NCBI GenBank assembly: GCA_003255025.1
Contig: QANY01011382.1
Span: 558,001 to 622,000, forward strand
DNA length: 64,000 bases
Direction of reading: 5' to 3'
Source of the DNA: Datisca glomerata
Lineage: Eukaryota; Streptophyta; Magnoliopsida; Cucurbitales; Datiscaceae
In this document: piece after piece, positions 21,901 to 32,739 of the stretch
How positions within the stretch are numbered: position 1 is the stretch's first letter
Layout of the letters: every line of letters starts with the position of its first letter
The notes under the pieces: model-generated
What the model saw: the letters and a program-made list of their open reading frames with translations, nothing else
Database searches by the model: none
What the model was told of the DNA's origin: nothing
Made by a program: the position numbers and the translations under genes

Positions 21901-24900
21901 TTGGGTAAGGAAATGCTTTTTCTTTTACAAGCGATACTAAGTTTACTCAGAAGGAAAACATACTATCAACAAGGAGGATGAGTCCTTTGAAAAAAACATT
22001 AGGAGCATAGGAATCTTCCTTACTAAAAACAATTAAAGAAACTAATTACAAAAATTGCCAAGGGAATGCTTCAAATATTTCTCTTGGAAGCCCACAAAGA
22101 AGCATATGAACACCCAAATCTAAATAGACTCAAAATCTACCACTCTGTTCTTAATTAAACAACCATAGAAGAAAGAGCATAAACCACACTCCGCAAACCC
22201 TGCTGCCTCTTATTTGCTCTAAGCCTCATAAAATTCATGTTTTGGAGGACCCAACAGATTGAAATTCTGTTAAATAACTTGTACAACAAGGACGAAAAAA
22301 GGGCTATAAAGAAACAAATGATCACATTCTCCTCTTCTGTTCTGCACGACACACATGAAGGGGATAAGCACAAATGGGCTCTGAAGCAATCAAAAGTAAT
22401 TGTTCCAACATATTGGTACGGTGGAGGTGTCTAAAGGACAAATCACAAGATACTAGATTCCAGAACTTGGTACATACCGAGCTTATTAATCGCAAACTCA
22501 ACTTCTGTTACAGTGAATTTCATCGCCAGTAAAGATATTTTTTTATCATTGGTAACCTCATCAAAATCATCCGGCTCCTGCCATGAGAAGGAAATTGAGC
22601 AAATAATTTACAGTTTAAGTAATCATGAAATCATTCTACAAAGTAATCATGAACATAATGACATGGTAGTGAGTCAATTGTTCTGACATTTAAGTTCAGT
22701 CCAAATACCCTACCTTGTGCTGAGAAGGGGAAAGAAAAAGCAAGAAAGTCTGAGACATCAAATGCAGAATAGATTACCACATGTAGCAGATCATTGATAG
22801 GTCGAACCTAAAGGCCTCATAATTAGTTGTTATCCAAGCAAATTGTCAAAGATATATTAGATTAGTTACATTTTGAATCAGGCCATGGAGCAATCAATTC
22901 ATAGAATCCTAAGGAGAATCTCCACTTATCCCTTCCGGGCATTTCATTATACATAGAAAAAAGGAAGAATCCATCATGTAAGCCACTACAATTAATAAGC
23001 ACGTAGCTCACCTCCTTTGGTAGAATAAATGCAGGAATATTTTGCGGACTGCTTGCACCTTTGTCATCAAACAAGCTATCCAAAGAGTCTGATGATTCAG
23101 AATTTGCTCTTTGAGGGACCTATCCCATTGTAATACTACGATTAGCCATTAAATTCCAATAAAACAATCGAAATTGAAAAGAGGCTAAAGTCGACAAAAT
23201 TGAAACTTTTTATAGGAAATAAAATTTATATTAGAGAAAAAAAATCTTCAATACTGGATTTCACCAAAGTACCGAGCTAGCGTTGAAGTGTCACTGACCG
23301 GTGAACAACTATACCTGCATCCCCCCCCCCCCAAAAGGTGTCGGACAGGGCTGAAATCAGATAATGTGGGTGATGTTTCGCCACCATAATTATTTTTGCT
23401 TCGCTGGGGACATATGCATGTTATTTACATGCACGAGCAGAACAGACAATAGAAATTAAGAAGCAATAATGAACACTAGAATGTGACCATTTAATGGTGA
23501 AGCTCCAATCCTCACTAACTTCATTTTCTCCTTCTCACAGGAAGTAAAATTTAAGATTTTGACCATTTAGTGATAAAAAAAACTAAGATTTGACTCCTTT
23601 CGTGATAGAATCTAGTCCCTCCAAAGTATTGGAATGTTGTCCCACATCACCTAGACTCGACCATTCTATGCTAGTTATAAGGCTCCAGTACCCCTCTCCT
23701 GAACACTTAGGTTTTAAGGAGTAATCGAGATGAGTTTTTCAATTAAGTATCAGAGTTTGGTTGGGCCTTTGGTTGTGCCGCTTAGTTCAGATTATTTGGT
23801 ATACTGCCTAGTTAGGCTACTGTGTTGTGGGCCAAGAGAGCGTGTTGGAATGTTGTACAACATCGTCTAGACTTGCCCATTATGTGCTAATTATAAGACT
23901 CTAGTACCTCTCTCATTAACACCTAGATTTTAAAGAGTGATCGGGCTGCGCTTTTCAACTCAAAGCAATGGCCTCAAAATGTAACTAAAATTGAAACCTT
24001 TAGATTACAAGGTGAATTAAGATATGACAACGCTATGTCATGTGAAAAATATCAGAAGGCTACCTGTTCCTGATGATATTCGGCAGCTGATCCTGGATGA
24101 GCAGTCCTATCCTTGTTGCTATTCAATAAGCCACCGAGGGAGTCTGAAGATGCAGAATTTGAGTTTTGGACAGCCTAATCGATTCAAAGCAAAAATGCAA
24201 TTCAACCTCTTGTACAATTGTGTTTTTTATGCCAAAACTTGACAGCCAGATTCATTCAATGTTCCATGAGCAGCTAATGGAAACCGGAGAGTTTATTATG
24301 CCTTCTCAAAGGCACTTCTTTAGATATTCTCAAAGGTAAATTCCAGTCCCAAATTATTTTTCAAATAATCACATTACTAAATTACTTACAGAATATGCAA
24401 AGAGAGTCTCCAATAACAAGTCAACATTGTCTTCACCTAGATTTAAGATAGATATACTCATGTCAAACTCTGAGCCAGTTATTGGCAAATTACATATTCA
24501 CAGTAGAATAATCAGAAAAAATTCAAGGTGAAGTGTATCTTGGGGTCTTGGAGCCAAATCCTCTGGTTTTTTTAATTCTTTCCTTAAAAATATATCTTTC
24601 TTGATCACATGTTACAACATATCTTTTCCATATATGAAACAGAATATGGTTCAAGTAGACATAACATACCCTTTTCTTCAATCACTTTATTGACAAGAGA
24701 AGGTCGGAATCCCATCCCTTCAAAGAATGATCTTAAATTGCTTCCAGACGAGCTTGCAGTACTGTCCTAGAATATAGTAGAGGGGAGAAAACAAAATGAA
24801 ATAAACAATTATGATCATTTTAATACGAAACAAGGTTGTATAACAACTCATTATTATTGTTGTTATTTCTTTTGTAATCAAAGCCATAGTGTATATTCAT

Positions 24901-25874
24901 CATTATGAACTTCGAAGAGAATAGAATGACTCCTTGAATTTACTATTCTACTTCCAAAGGTATATACATGGAGAAAAAGCATAATACTTGTTAGGGCATT
25001 TTATAATAGGCACTAGAAACCTATGTAACTTGTAAGGGAATATCACTTTTACGTATAACTAGCAAATTTGAAGTGAAAAACTCACAATATATAAATAAAT
25101 GTTCTTTTGCTTTTAAGAAGTGGAACTAAATGTCCCAATATTATTAATTACAAAGACAGGTATGATGGACTCTTGGTGGATGTAATTTTCCTTAGTCCAA
25201 CAATAAGGATTATGCATCACAATCCTGTCTTTCCAGTTCCCTACATATTATTTTTACTTTCTCAACTCTAAAAATCATTTTCGACTGTGAATGTCATAAA
25301 ATTGGATATCCGTGAATTCGACAACATTACAATGCCCACTTAGATGTGCGACAAGCCTAACCTCTGGAATGTATAGCAACAGTTTCATTTCACTACTTCA
25401 AGATAAGAACAATTCTAGAATCTACTTGACAAAGTTTCTATTTTTTTTCATCGATAAGAGACAAAGTGAGATTTCACCATTTCACTCATACATAATCTGA
25501 TGTGTCATTATGCCTCCCACCTTTTGGGTTTTCATGATTTTAAATGTTGACACATTATGCATGAATAACATCTCATTTTTGTCAATTAACCACTTCATAA
25601 TCTTTGGCAGTGTAGCATTACTCGTAGCACATGAATTTCAGTACACAGGTCGACAATAATGTGTGAATAAATATAAGAAGTCTTGCATACCCCAGCATGC
25701 CTAGATAACAAAGCATCAGGAGCCAACTCAAATTCCAAAATCTCTTCCTTTGGCACAATTGGTTTTGCCAACCCGTCCTACATAACAGAAAAAATAGCGT
25801 ATGAATGCATATATGCATTTAGCTCTTCATTATGACAGCAGTACAGCACAGTAGCTCATAGCTGCACATACCAT
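18930..25874 (-). CDS. DRM3: DRM3-like inactive DNA methyltransferase homologue (three UBA domains)
   Basis: Exons on the minus strand: 25872-25874, 25691-25777, 24670-24766, 24390-24436, 24064-24174, 23012-23119, 22478-22577, 21631-21737, 21251-21353, 20753-20835, 18995-20364, 18930-18951; phases close, 745 aa. Plant DRM proteins act in the nucleus in RNA-directed DNA methylation; DRM3 is a non-catalytic partner needed for full DRM2 activity (known of the family). UBA-like domains lie near 38-76, 163-205 and 231-270. The rearranged methyltransferase domain (about 390-735) keeps HTKKWWPSWD and the SAM-binding FTGIGGAEIALHRLG (619-633). The catalytic Pro-Cys motif expected near 694 is replaced by CQNSCSRSS, hence inactive. 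The first exon holds only ATG before a GTATGT donor (start less certain). If the last intron is retained, the protein ends at TGA 18992-18994 six residues earlier. Confidence 0.9.
23622..23965 (+). mobile_element. TRIM retroelement in DRM3 intron 5
   Basis: Two direct terminal repeats of 118 bp (23627-23744 and 23843-23960) share TTGGAATGTTG, CTAGACT, CTAGTACC-type and TTTTAA blocks. They flank only 98 bp of internal sequence. The internal part starts with AAGTATCAGAG, close to the tRNA-Met primer site TGGTATCAGAG, and ends with the purine-rich GGGCCAAGAGAG before the second repeat. CAAAG stands immediately outside both ends (23622-23626 and 23961-23965), a 5-bp target duplication. Size and layout match a terminal-repeat retrotransposon in miniature. 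It carries no 5S-like promoter, so it is not Cassandra. Confidence 0.8.
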
Positions 25875-26760
25875 TTTTTATTAAGTGAAATTGTAAAGAA
25901 TAAGAATGGTGTCAAATCTCCCCACAGCAGATCCTTCAACAACTATCTGCGAGAAGAAAGTTTCAAGTTTTATAGCCAGACGAGAGCAAACAAGTAAAGT
26001 ACTAGAGGAACCACAATAGTGGCCAGCGAATGCCAAGATTTGGGATGCTATGATGCTATCAAAACCCAATTACAGTCAGGACAAGAACATCTAAGAAGCC
26101 AAAATGGAAGAAAAACAAAAGCTACATTTCCAAGAAGCCAAAAAGAAGAAAAAAGAAGCCTCAATTTTTCAGAAGCCAAAGCAGCGGCTTATAGCATCCA
26201 CAAAATGTCACAATTGTACATCACCTGAAGCGCTGACAATTTATTCAAAGAAACTAAACAGTTTAGTAACCAAAGCATCCATGCAAAACCAGAAAGTTAA
26301 CTAATGCTTCTTTGGGCACCAAATGGGAAGAAAAACCCCTGAAAATTTTTAAGATGAAAAATAGTTTTACAATTCGCGTTCAAACTGCTTGACTGTGTCT
26401 TCCCCCTTTGTTTGCTTTTAAACGAGAGAGAGAGGGGGGGTGGCTTTAGAAATTCACATATTGTTTCCTTCATCCAATTCCGTTTGGCTGAGCGACCAGA
26501 AAGAAAATGATATTCGGCGGAGGAAATGTAGAAGAAAATGCCCTTATTCAATTAAAAGTGTATGCATGGATCAATTACATTACGATGAAGAAGATGGGTC
26601 TTCATCAAGCTGGAGTTGATGAAATTTACCTTCAATTGAAGAACAACGAAGAAGTTACATAGTAGAATGCAAGCGCCGAGCAGGGGGGCGAGTGGGGACA
26701 CGGTGAAGGACTCACGGGCCGGGTGGTGGTAAGTCAGAGACAGTCGACAATTATTTCATT
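25875..26760 (-). promoter_or_regulatory. DRM3 5' leader and promoter region (unresolved)
   Basis: Upstream (minus-strand) DNA of the DRM3 start. It contains a locally GC-rich patch near 26686-26740 that could mark the transcription start region. I cannot place a TATA box or an upstream non-coding exon with confidence. Confidence 0.3.
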
Positions 26761-28274
26761 CAAAGACCAAAGTAAAAAAGCATAACTATTGGATACGGTT
26801 TCTGTCAGTAGAACTTGTGACTTGTGAGTCTTTTTTCTTTTTCTTTTTCTCTTTTGCAAATTTACGTTTACATGTGTGCGTGTTCCAATAGAAAAACCTC
26901 ATCTGACTCAGTAATACTTTCTCGGGGGGGAAATGACGCAAAATGACCAAAAAAACTATTATTTCCAATGTGAACTATTACATAAAAAGGTTAAAAATGT
27001 TAAAAAATAACCAGATCAATTAATTTAATTATGAAAATTACACAAACATAAATAAATTTAGTTATATTATATTTGTGTAATTTAATAACTAAATTAATCA
27101 CTCTAAAATTTTTTACAATTTTTTTCAGATAATTGTACAATTCAACCATTTTCTTCAACTATTTTCATATAGTTCTCTAAAAAAATGAGTTATACTTCAT
27201 CGCAGAAAAAAAAATCGGTTACAGTTGCAAGGTAAATAGCTGCTTGGTAGGTAGGTACAACAATTAGGCTTGTACTTGGGCCCACGGATGATGCATGATA
27301 TACACTTGGCATTCTCGTTTTTTCACTCTGAAAAAACCTGAGTGCAGATCATGGTATCACGTATTCACGGTCCAATTAAGCTCATGTAATAAAATATTTG
27401 GAATATTTTTCTTCTTCGATATTTTTTTCAAACTAAACAACATAATCAATTACTTTCTTTTAATTTTCAATCATATGATCTCATTTTGAGATACGTAAAT
27501 AATCAGCGTGTGAAGATACTATCATTTTAAGAGTATTTTAAACACCTCAAAATTGGGAGTTATTTTCTCTCTACCTTTTCTTTCTTCTTCTTTTTGCCAA
27601 ACTATCCTCCATAAATATATAATAACTATCAATAAATATATTTTGGTCGAAGGATAAATTTAGAAATTGACAATTATATATGTAACATTTCTTTAAACAT
27701 TCAACAAAACAAATAAAGTAATTCTCGTTATTATATTATGACATTCTCAGTTGTTACCACACAAAGTAATTTTTATTTTTCAGACATCATACTCTCCCAC
27801 AATACTATAATCTTGATTATTGAGCTTAAATCATGAGTGTTTTTCTTATAAGAATTATTATCTTATATTGTAAATTATATACTACATTATTACACTTGTA
27901 ACGGTATTGACTCAATTGTATGGAGAATATTTGATGAAAATCTACATGATGCATCATTTTATAATGGCTTGGTCGAAAAATTAATAAGTATATACGGAAA
28001 AAATTCATAGGTAAAATCTATATTTTTGTTATTACTTATGTTGATCATCTTATTATAATTAAGTAATTATTTTTCATAAGCATTTTTTAGAGTTAACAAG
28101 TAAATTAATCTTAAATTTTCAGGCATATATATTCCTACAATCTTATTCTAGAAAACATGTACTCACAATCTTATACCAAACGGCCCTTTTGGATTACGGT
28201 AAATAGTGAGTCATCTCATCATGAATGACGCGTCAGGATACACGTGACATCCAAACAAAGGCCCAAGTGGCACC
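26761..28274. other. AT-rich spacer between DRM3 and the Copia element
   Basis: No gene, RNA or complete transposon is seen. Just left of the Copia insertion there is a short non-AT-rich stretch with CACGTG (near 28240) and CCAAGTGG. Confidence 0.45.
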
Positions 28275-29883
28275 TGTTGGGGGTTATGCCCTCAAAATGT
28301 GTGTATTGACATTTTAATATAAAATTTAATGGAATTATATTTTTCTTATAATTATTATTTTAAATTATTGTTAAATGATCTATATAAATATCTGAAAATT
28401 TCATATTCATTAATGAGAATATAATCATGTATTAATACAATAGGATTAAGATCATAGATAATGAATAAAATTGTCAACGACATATTAAAATATGGAATCT
28501 TTAATGAATGGTTGCTAGTACGGTTCACTAAGTATTATGAATGTGTGTGATCTAGATCCGGATCATTAATATATATAGATATCTTAGTGAATGTACTTTA
28601 TATAATGAGATTATAATTTAGGATTATAGGTTAATGATCTCTAAGTCACCTCTATACTACGCAGTCTAGGGTGTGAATATTTCAGGACATGAGAAAATGA
28701 CTAAATTATAAAAGAATTTTAACTCTGGGGTAAGTACATAATTATAAAATAATTACGTATGATTAATTAATTAATTAAATTATTTATAATTTTTGAAAAT
28801 TATATATATAAATAATTATCGATTATTTTTTTAATTATCGGTAAGTGAGACACAATATCTAATTTATGAAATTAGATAATTTAATTATTATTAGATAATA
28901 ATAATTTAAATCAACTAAATCTGTTATTTGTGAAATAACAGATAATTTAGTTGATAGGGATAATTAGATATGTTAATTTTGAATTAATTGTTATCTAGAT
29001 ATTTATCTGATTAAAATAAATATTTAATTTACAGTATTTGCCACGTGTCGATCAATGATTGGGAATCATAGATCACAATGGACTGTTGTGGTGCCATAAC
29101 ACTACAGGGCCACAAGACACTGCAGTGTGGCGTAACACACAGTGCCGAGAGGCACTGTGATTGTTAACGCCAACTACAGTGTGGTGTGGCGCTGTAGTTG
29201 TGCACAGTTGCGGTGGGTTCCACTGCAATAGATAATTTTATAATTAAATATTATTTTAGTTTGTCCCAAAATATCTGATATGTCATTATCTAAAAAATAT
29301 ACAGATATTATTTTAATGGCCTCAGTTGATAGGGGAGTTGATCAAATCATCTATTCATCAGGAATTGAAGTGAGAACAAAGTTAGAGTCAGAGCATTTTT
29401 TCTCTGCGACTAAAAGTTAATCAAATCCCTAAAAGAATTATCATCGTGTTCTTTTAGGGAATCATCTCACTAAATTCATTCTCAGTAAATCTTTAGATCT
29501 CATGTGTTGAGTACATCTAAAGCCAGAAAAGATGTGTTGTAATATTTTACGTGTCCACACACGTCCTAGTGTGTTGAGGATTGACTTGAAAAATCTTGGT
29601 ATGAATCTCAGAGTTTACTGATCGTTGGAACGATTTTGCAAGACGGATGATCGATCGGTTTTACAATGGCGTTTGATATAGATTACAAGAGGTATCTTTC
29701 CAAACTTGTATGTTGTAGATTTTGTATAAATATATCATGGATCCTGATTGAAAAGATTTTTCAATAAAAGTTTTTATTTTTAGAAATCGTTGCGTTGCGT
29801 TTGTTTTATTTTTATTGAAAAAGATTCTTTTTTATTAAAAAAAATTAAACGCCTCTGTTGCGCTTGCGTCGCATTTTTCAACA
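28275..29883 (+). repeat. 5' LTR of the Copia element
   Basis: Begins TG and ends CA. From about 28615 onward it pairs with the 3' LTR; shared landmarks include AAGTCACCT..ATACTACGCAGTCTA, AATTAATTAATT runs, a GC-rich region with repeated CACTACAGTGTGGC-like words (29085-29215) and TTTTACGTGT. A possible TATA box lies at 29724-29732 and the tail is rich in GTTGCG words. Confidence 0.88.
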
Positions 29884-31860
29884 ATTAATATCAGAACGGT
29901 CTTTATAATATGAGATGTGTATGAATGGATGGATGGTTATATTTTTTAAATGTATGAAAAATAATGGATCATTAATTGTATAGTGATTATTGGAGTAGAC
30001 TTTGTTCTTTAATATTTTCTTAGATCTTGTATAAGTCATTTTGGGGCGTAGAAATGTCTATAATTTTATTTTAAATATTTATTATAATTATTTTGATTGC
30101 GAGAAGATGAAGAACACACGAGACAAACGACGAAGGAAAAAGAAAAGAGATATATATTCTTTTAGAATTCTAGCGCCGGCACCAGGAATTAGATTTTCGA
30201 TACTTGCCCCGCTGATTTTTATTACCGGTAATGTCGCTGAAATTTACTGTTTCGGCGACGTCGCCGAAAAATCAGCGCCAACAATGACATCCGGTGGTGG
30301 TCGGCGGCTGGTGATGACTAGCGGTGGGTCCAATGGTGATGACGGTCGGTGGTAACTATTATCACGTTTAGGGAACTTTCGGACAAGCCATGATACCAAC
30401 CAACTCCATCACTGTATAGTTTTATGATAACCCTATATCTATTAATTATCCTTTTTAAAATTTGAAATTAATGTAATTTTAAAATTATTTATTTATTTTT
30501 TTAATTTTAACAAAATTAGAAATTAATAGGTTGATTGAGTTTGACCTAAGTTTGACAAAATTAAATAAAATATTTATTTGACTAAGTCATAATCAACTAT
30601 TTTAAATGGATAATTATAAAAATTAGTTTTAATTAAGAAAAATATTTTTTCTTAATTAAATAGAATTTTGTTCAGAAGGTTGGAGATTATGAAGATGGAC
30701 ATCAGGAGGAGACGGTAATATTTGAAAAATATGTATTATTGAAGTCCACTTTGTAATTTTATTTATTTATTTCAAGGGTTGTAATTTAGAAATACTCAAT
30801 AATCACTCGGTCCATTATTTTTTTATTTAATTGTTAAATAATTGTTTTAATTGTTATGTTTAATAACATGTGCGTACATTAGCGATCACATGTCATACGT
30901 GATAATCCCACACAGTTTTATTTGATCATGCATCTCATAAGTAGAAACATGATTTATTAGGATTGTCCTAATATGTTTATATGTATTATTTTATGAAATC
31001 AATTGCATGTAAATTGTTAGGTTTAAAATAGTTAAGACTTGGTAATGACACCACACTAAGGGCTATAGTAACATTTAAGATAACCAATTTTAGTAAAATA
31101 GTTTTATTAAAGTTTGATGAATATAATTAATTAGTTAATCTAAATTCATCTAATTATGACTTAGCCGTTTTAGAAGGTTAAATGAACTTAGACCAATAAG
31201 ATTAGCGTAAATGATTATTAAATATTCATAGGGTTATTATTTTAACTAATAATTAATTTAGAATTCATTAATTAGTTAAAAATGGAAACACATAATCTTA
31301 AAATAGTGAGTGGGAGTTGGCATGTCAATGTAACTTACGGCCTCCATTATTAGTACAACACTGTGAGATACAGTGAGGGTCTCGAGATGACTTTATTTTC
31401 ATCCCCCTCAGGAAGATTTTGAGCTGTACCAATACTAACGTTGGACTTCTTAAGAAGAAAGGAGGAAGTTATGTAGTTTAGTTTTGACCGACCCTAAGGC
31501 GGCATATTCTAAATCAAGTCAAGGAATCTGAAATAATGGGTTTACACTGAAAAAGTCACAATTAAGCTTTTATGTGGATATTTGTGACTTGACCAAACAA
31601 GAGATACATTTTTGTTAAAAGATAAAATATGAGAAATTTTAAATTTTAATTAATAAAGATGAGAATATCTCATAGACAGTCTAAAATTAATCTTATTGAC
31701 CCTAAGGCAACACATTAATTGTTGGGTTATTTTATCGTGATTAGTAAATGTTAATTTTGTGTGTTTATTATGTTGCATTCATGTATCACGTTTACTTTTT
31801 GAATTTTAGATATTTATCAATTATATTGAATCTTGTATGTTTTAAATTTCAGTTATCATT

Positions 31861-32700
31861 ATGGTGTCTACCATGGGCAACCCTGTTACTACTTTACTCG
31901 CTCTCGAGAAATTGAAAGGTGATAATTTCGTACGTTAAAAATCAAATATGAACTTAATGCTAATTTCTGAGAACTATAAGTTCGTTCTTACTGAGCAATG
32001 TCCCAAGGAGCCCCATTTCTGATGCCCCTAAGAATGTTAGGGACAAATATGATGTTTGGATCATATCAAATAATAAGGTGAAGTGTTACATGCTTGTGAG
32101 CATGAATGATATTCTGATAACTAAACATGAAAGTATGGAGACTGCCTATGAGATTACGGAATCTCTACATGCAATGTTTGGGTAGCAGTCTGGTCAAAGT
32201 CGTCATAAGGCCACTAAGAGTTGTATGACAACTAAGATGAGAAAGGATACTTTTGTGTGAGAACATGTTTTGAACATGATCAACACAATGCACGAGGCAG
32301 AAGTACATGGGGAGACCATTCATGAACGGACTCAAGTTAGCATTATATTTGAGTCGTTCACACCAACTTTTTTACCTTCACGACCAACTATGTTATGAAC
32401 AAGTTGTAATTCAACATGACCCAATTGTTAAATGAACTGCAGACTTTTAAGTCATTCAACCTTAGAATGACCAAAAAGGGCGAGGTAAATGTTGTCGAGA
32501 AAAAACCTTCTTCCACTGTTAAAAGTAAAAAGAGGAAGAAGATCAATGAAAATGACAAATGTAAGAACAAGAAAGGGAAGAAAGCCTCCAAAAGCCAAGA
32601 AGAACAAGAAAGATAGTAAATCCAAAGGAAAATGTTTTCACTGTGGGCTTGAAAGTCATTGGAAGAGAACTGTAACAAGTATCTTTCCGAGCTGAATAAG
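31861..32700 (+). pseudogene. Copia gag relic with CCHC zinc knuckle
   Basis: An ATG at 31861 opens a gag-like frame (MVSTMGNPVTTLLALEKLKG) that soon hits stops. Further blocks in other frames are typical of plant Copia gag. Near the end a Lys-rich stretch precedes the nucleic-acid-binding CFHCGLESHWK box (about 32633-32668), which retains the first two Cys and the His; the last Cys is offset by a frame change. Precedes pol on the same strand. Confidence 0.75.
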
Positions 32701-32739
32701 AAAGGTAATATGATTTACTTATACTTGAATCTTGTTTAC

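Noticed and set aside
23321..23332. Run of twelve C in DRM3 intron 5
   Set aside because: Treated as a homopolymer of doubtful length; it affects no exon.
30041..30355. 104-codon frame in the Copia leader
   Set aside because: Lies between the 5' LTR and gag in the untranslated leader, Gly/Arg-rich through GC-rich repeats; no match to a known retroelement protein.
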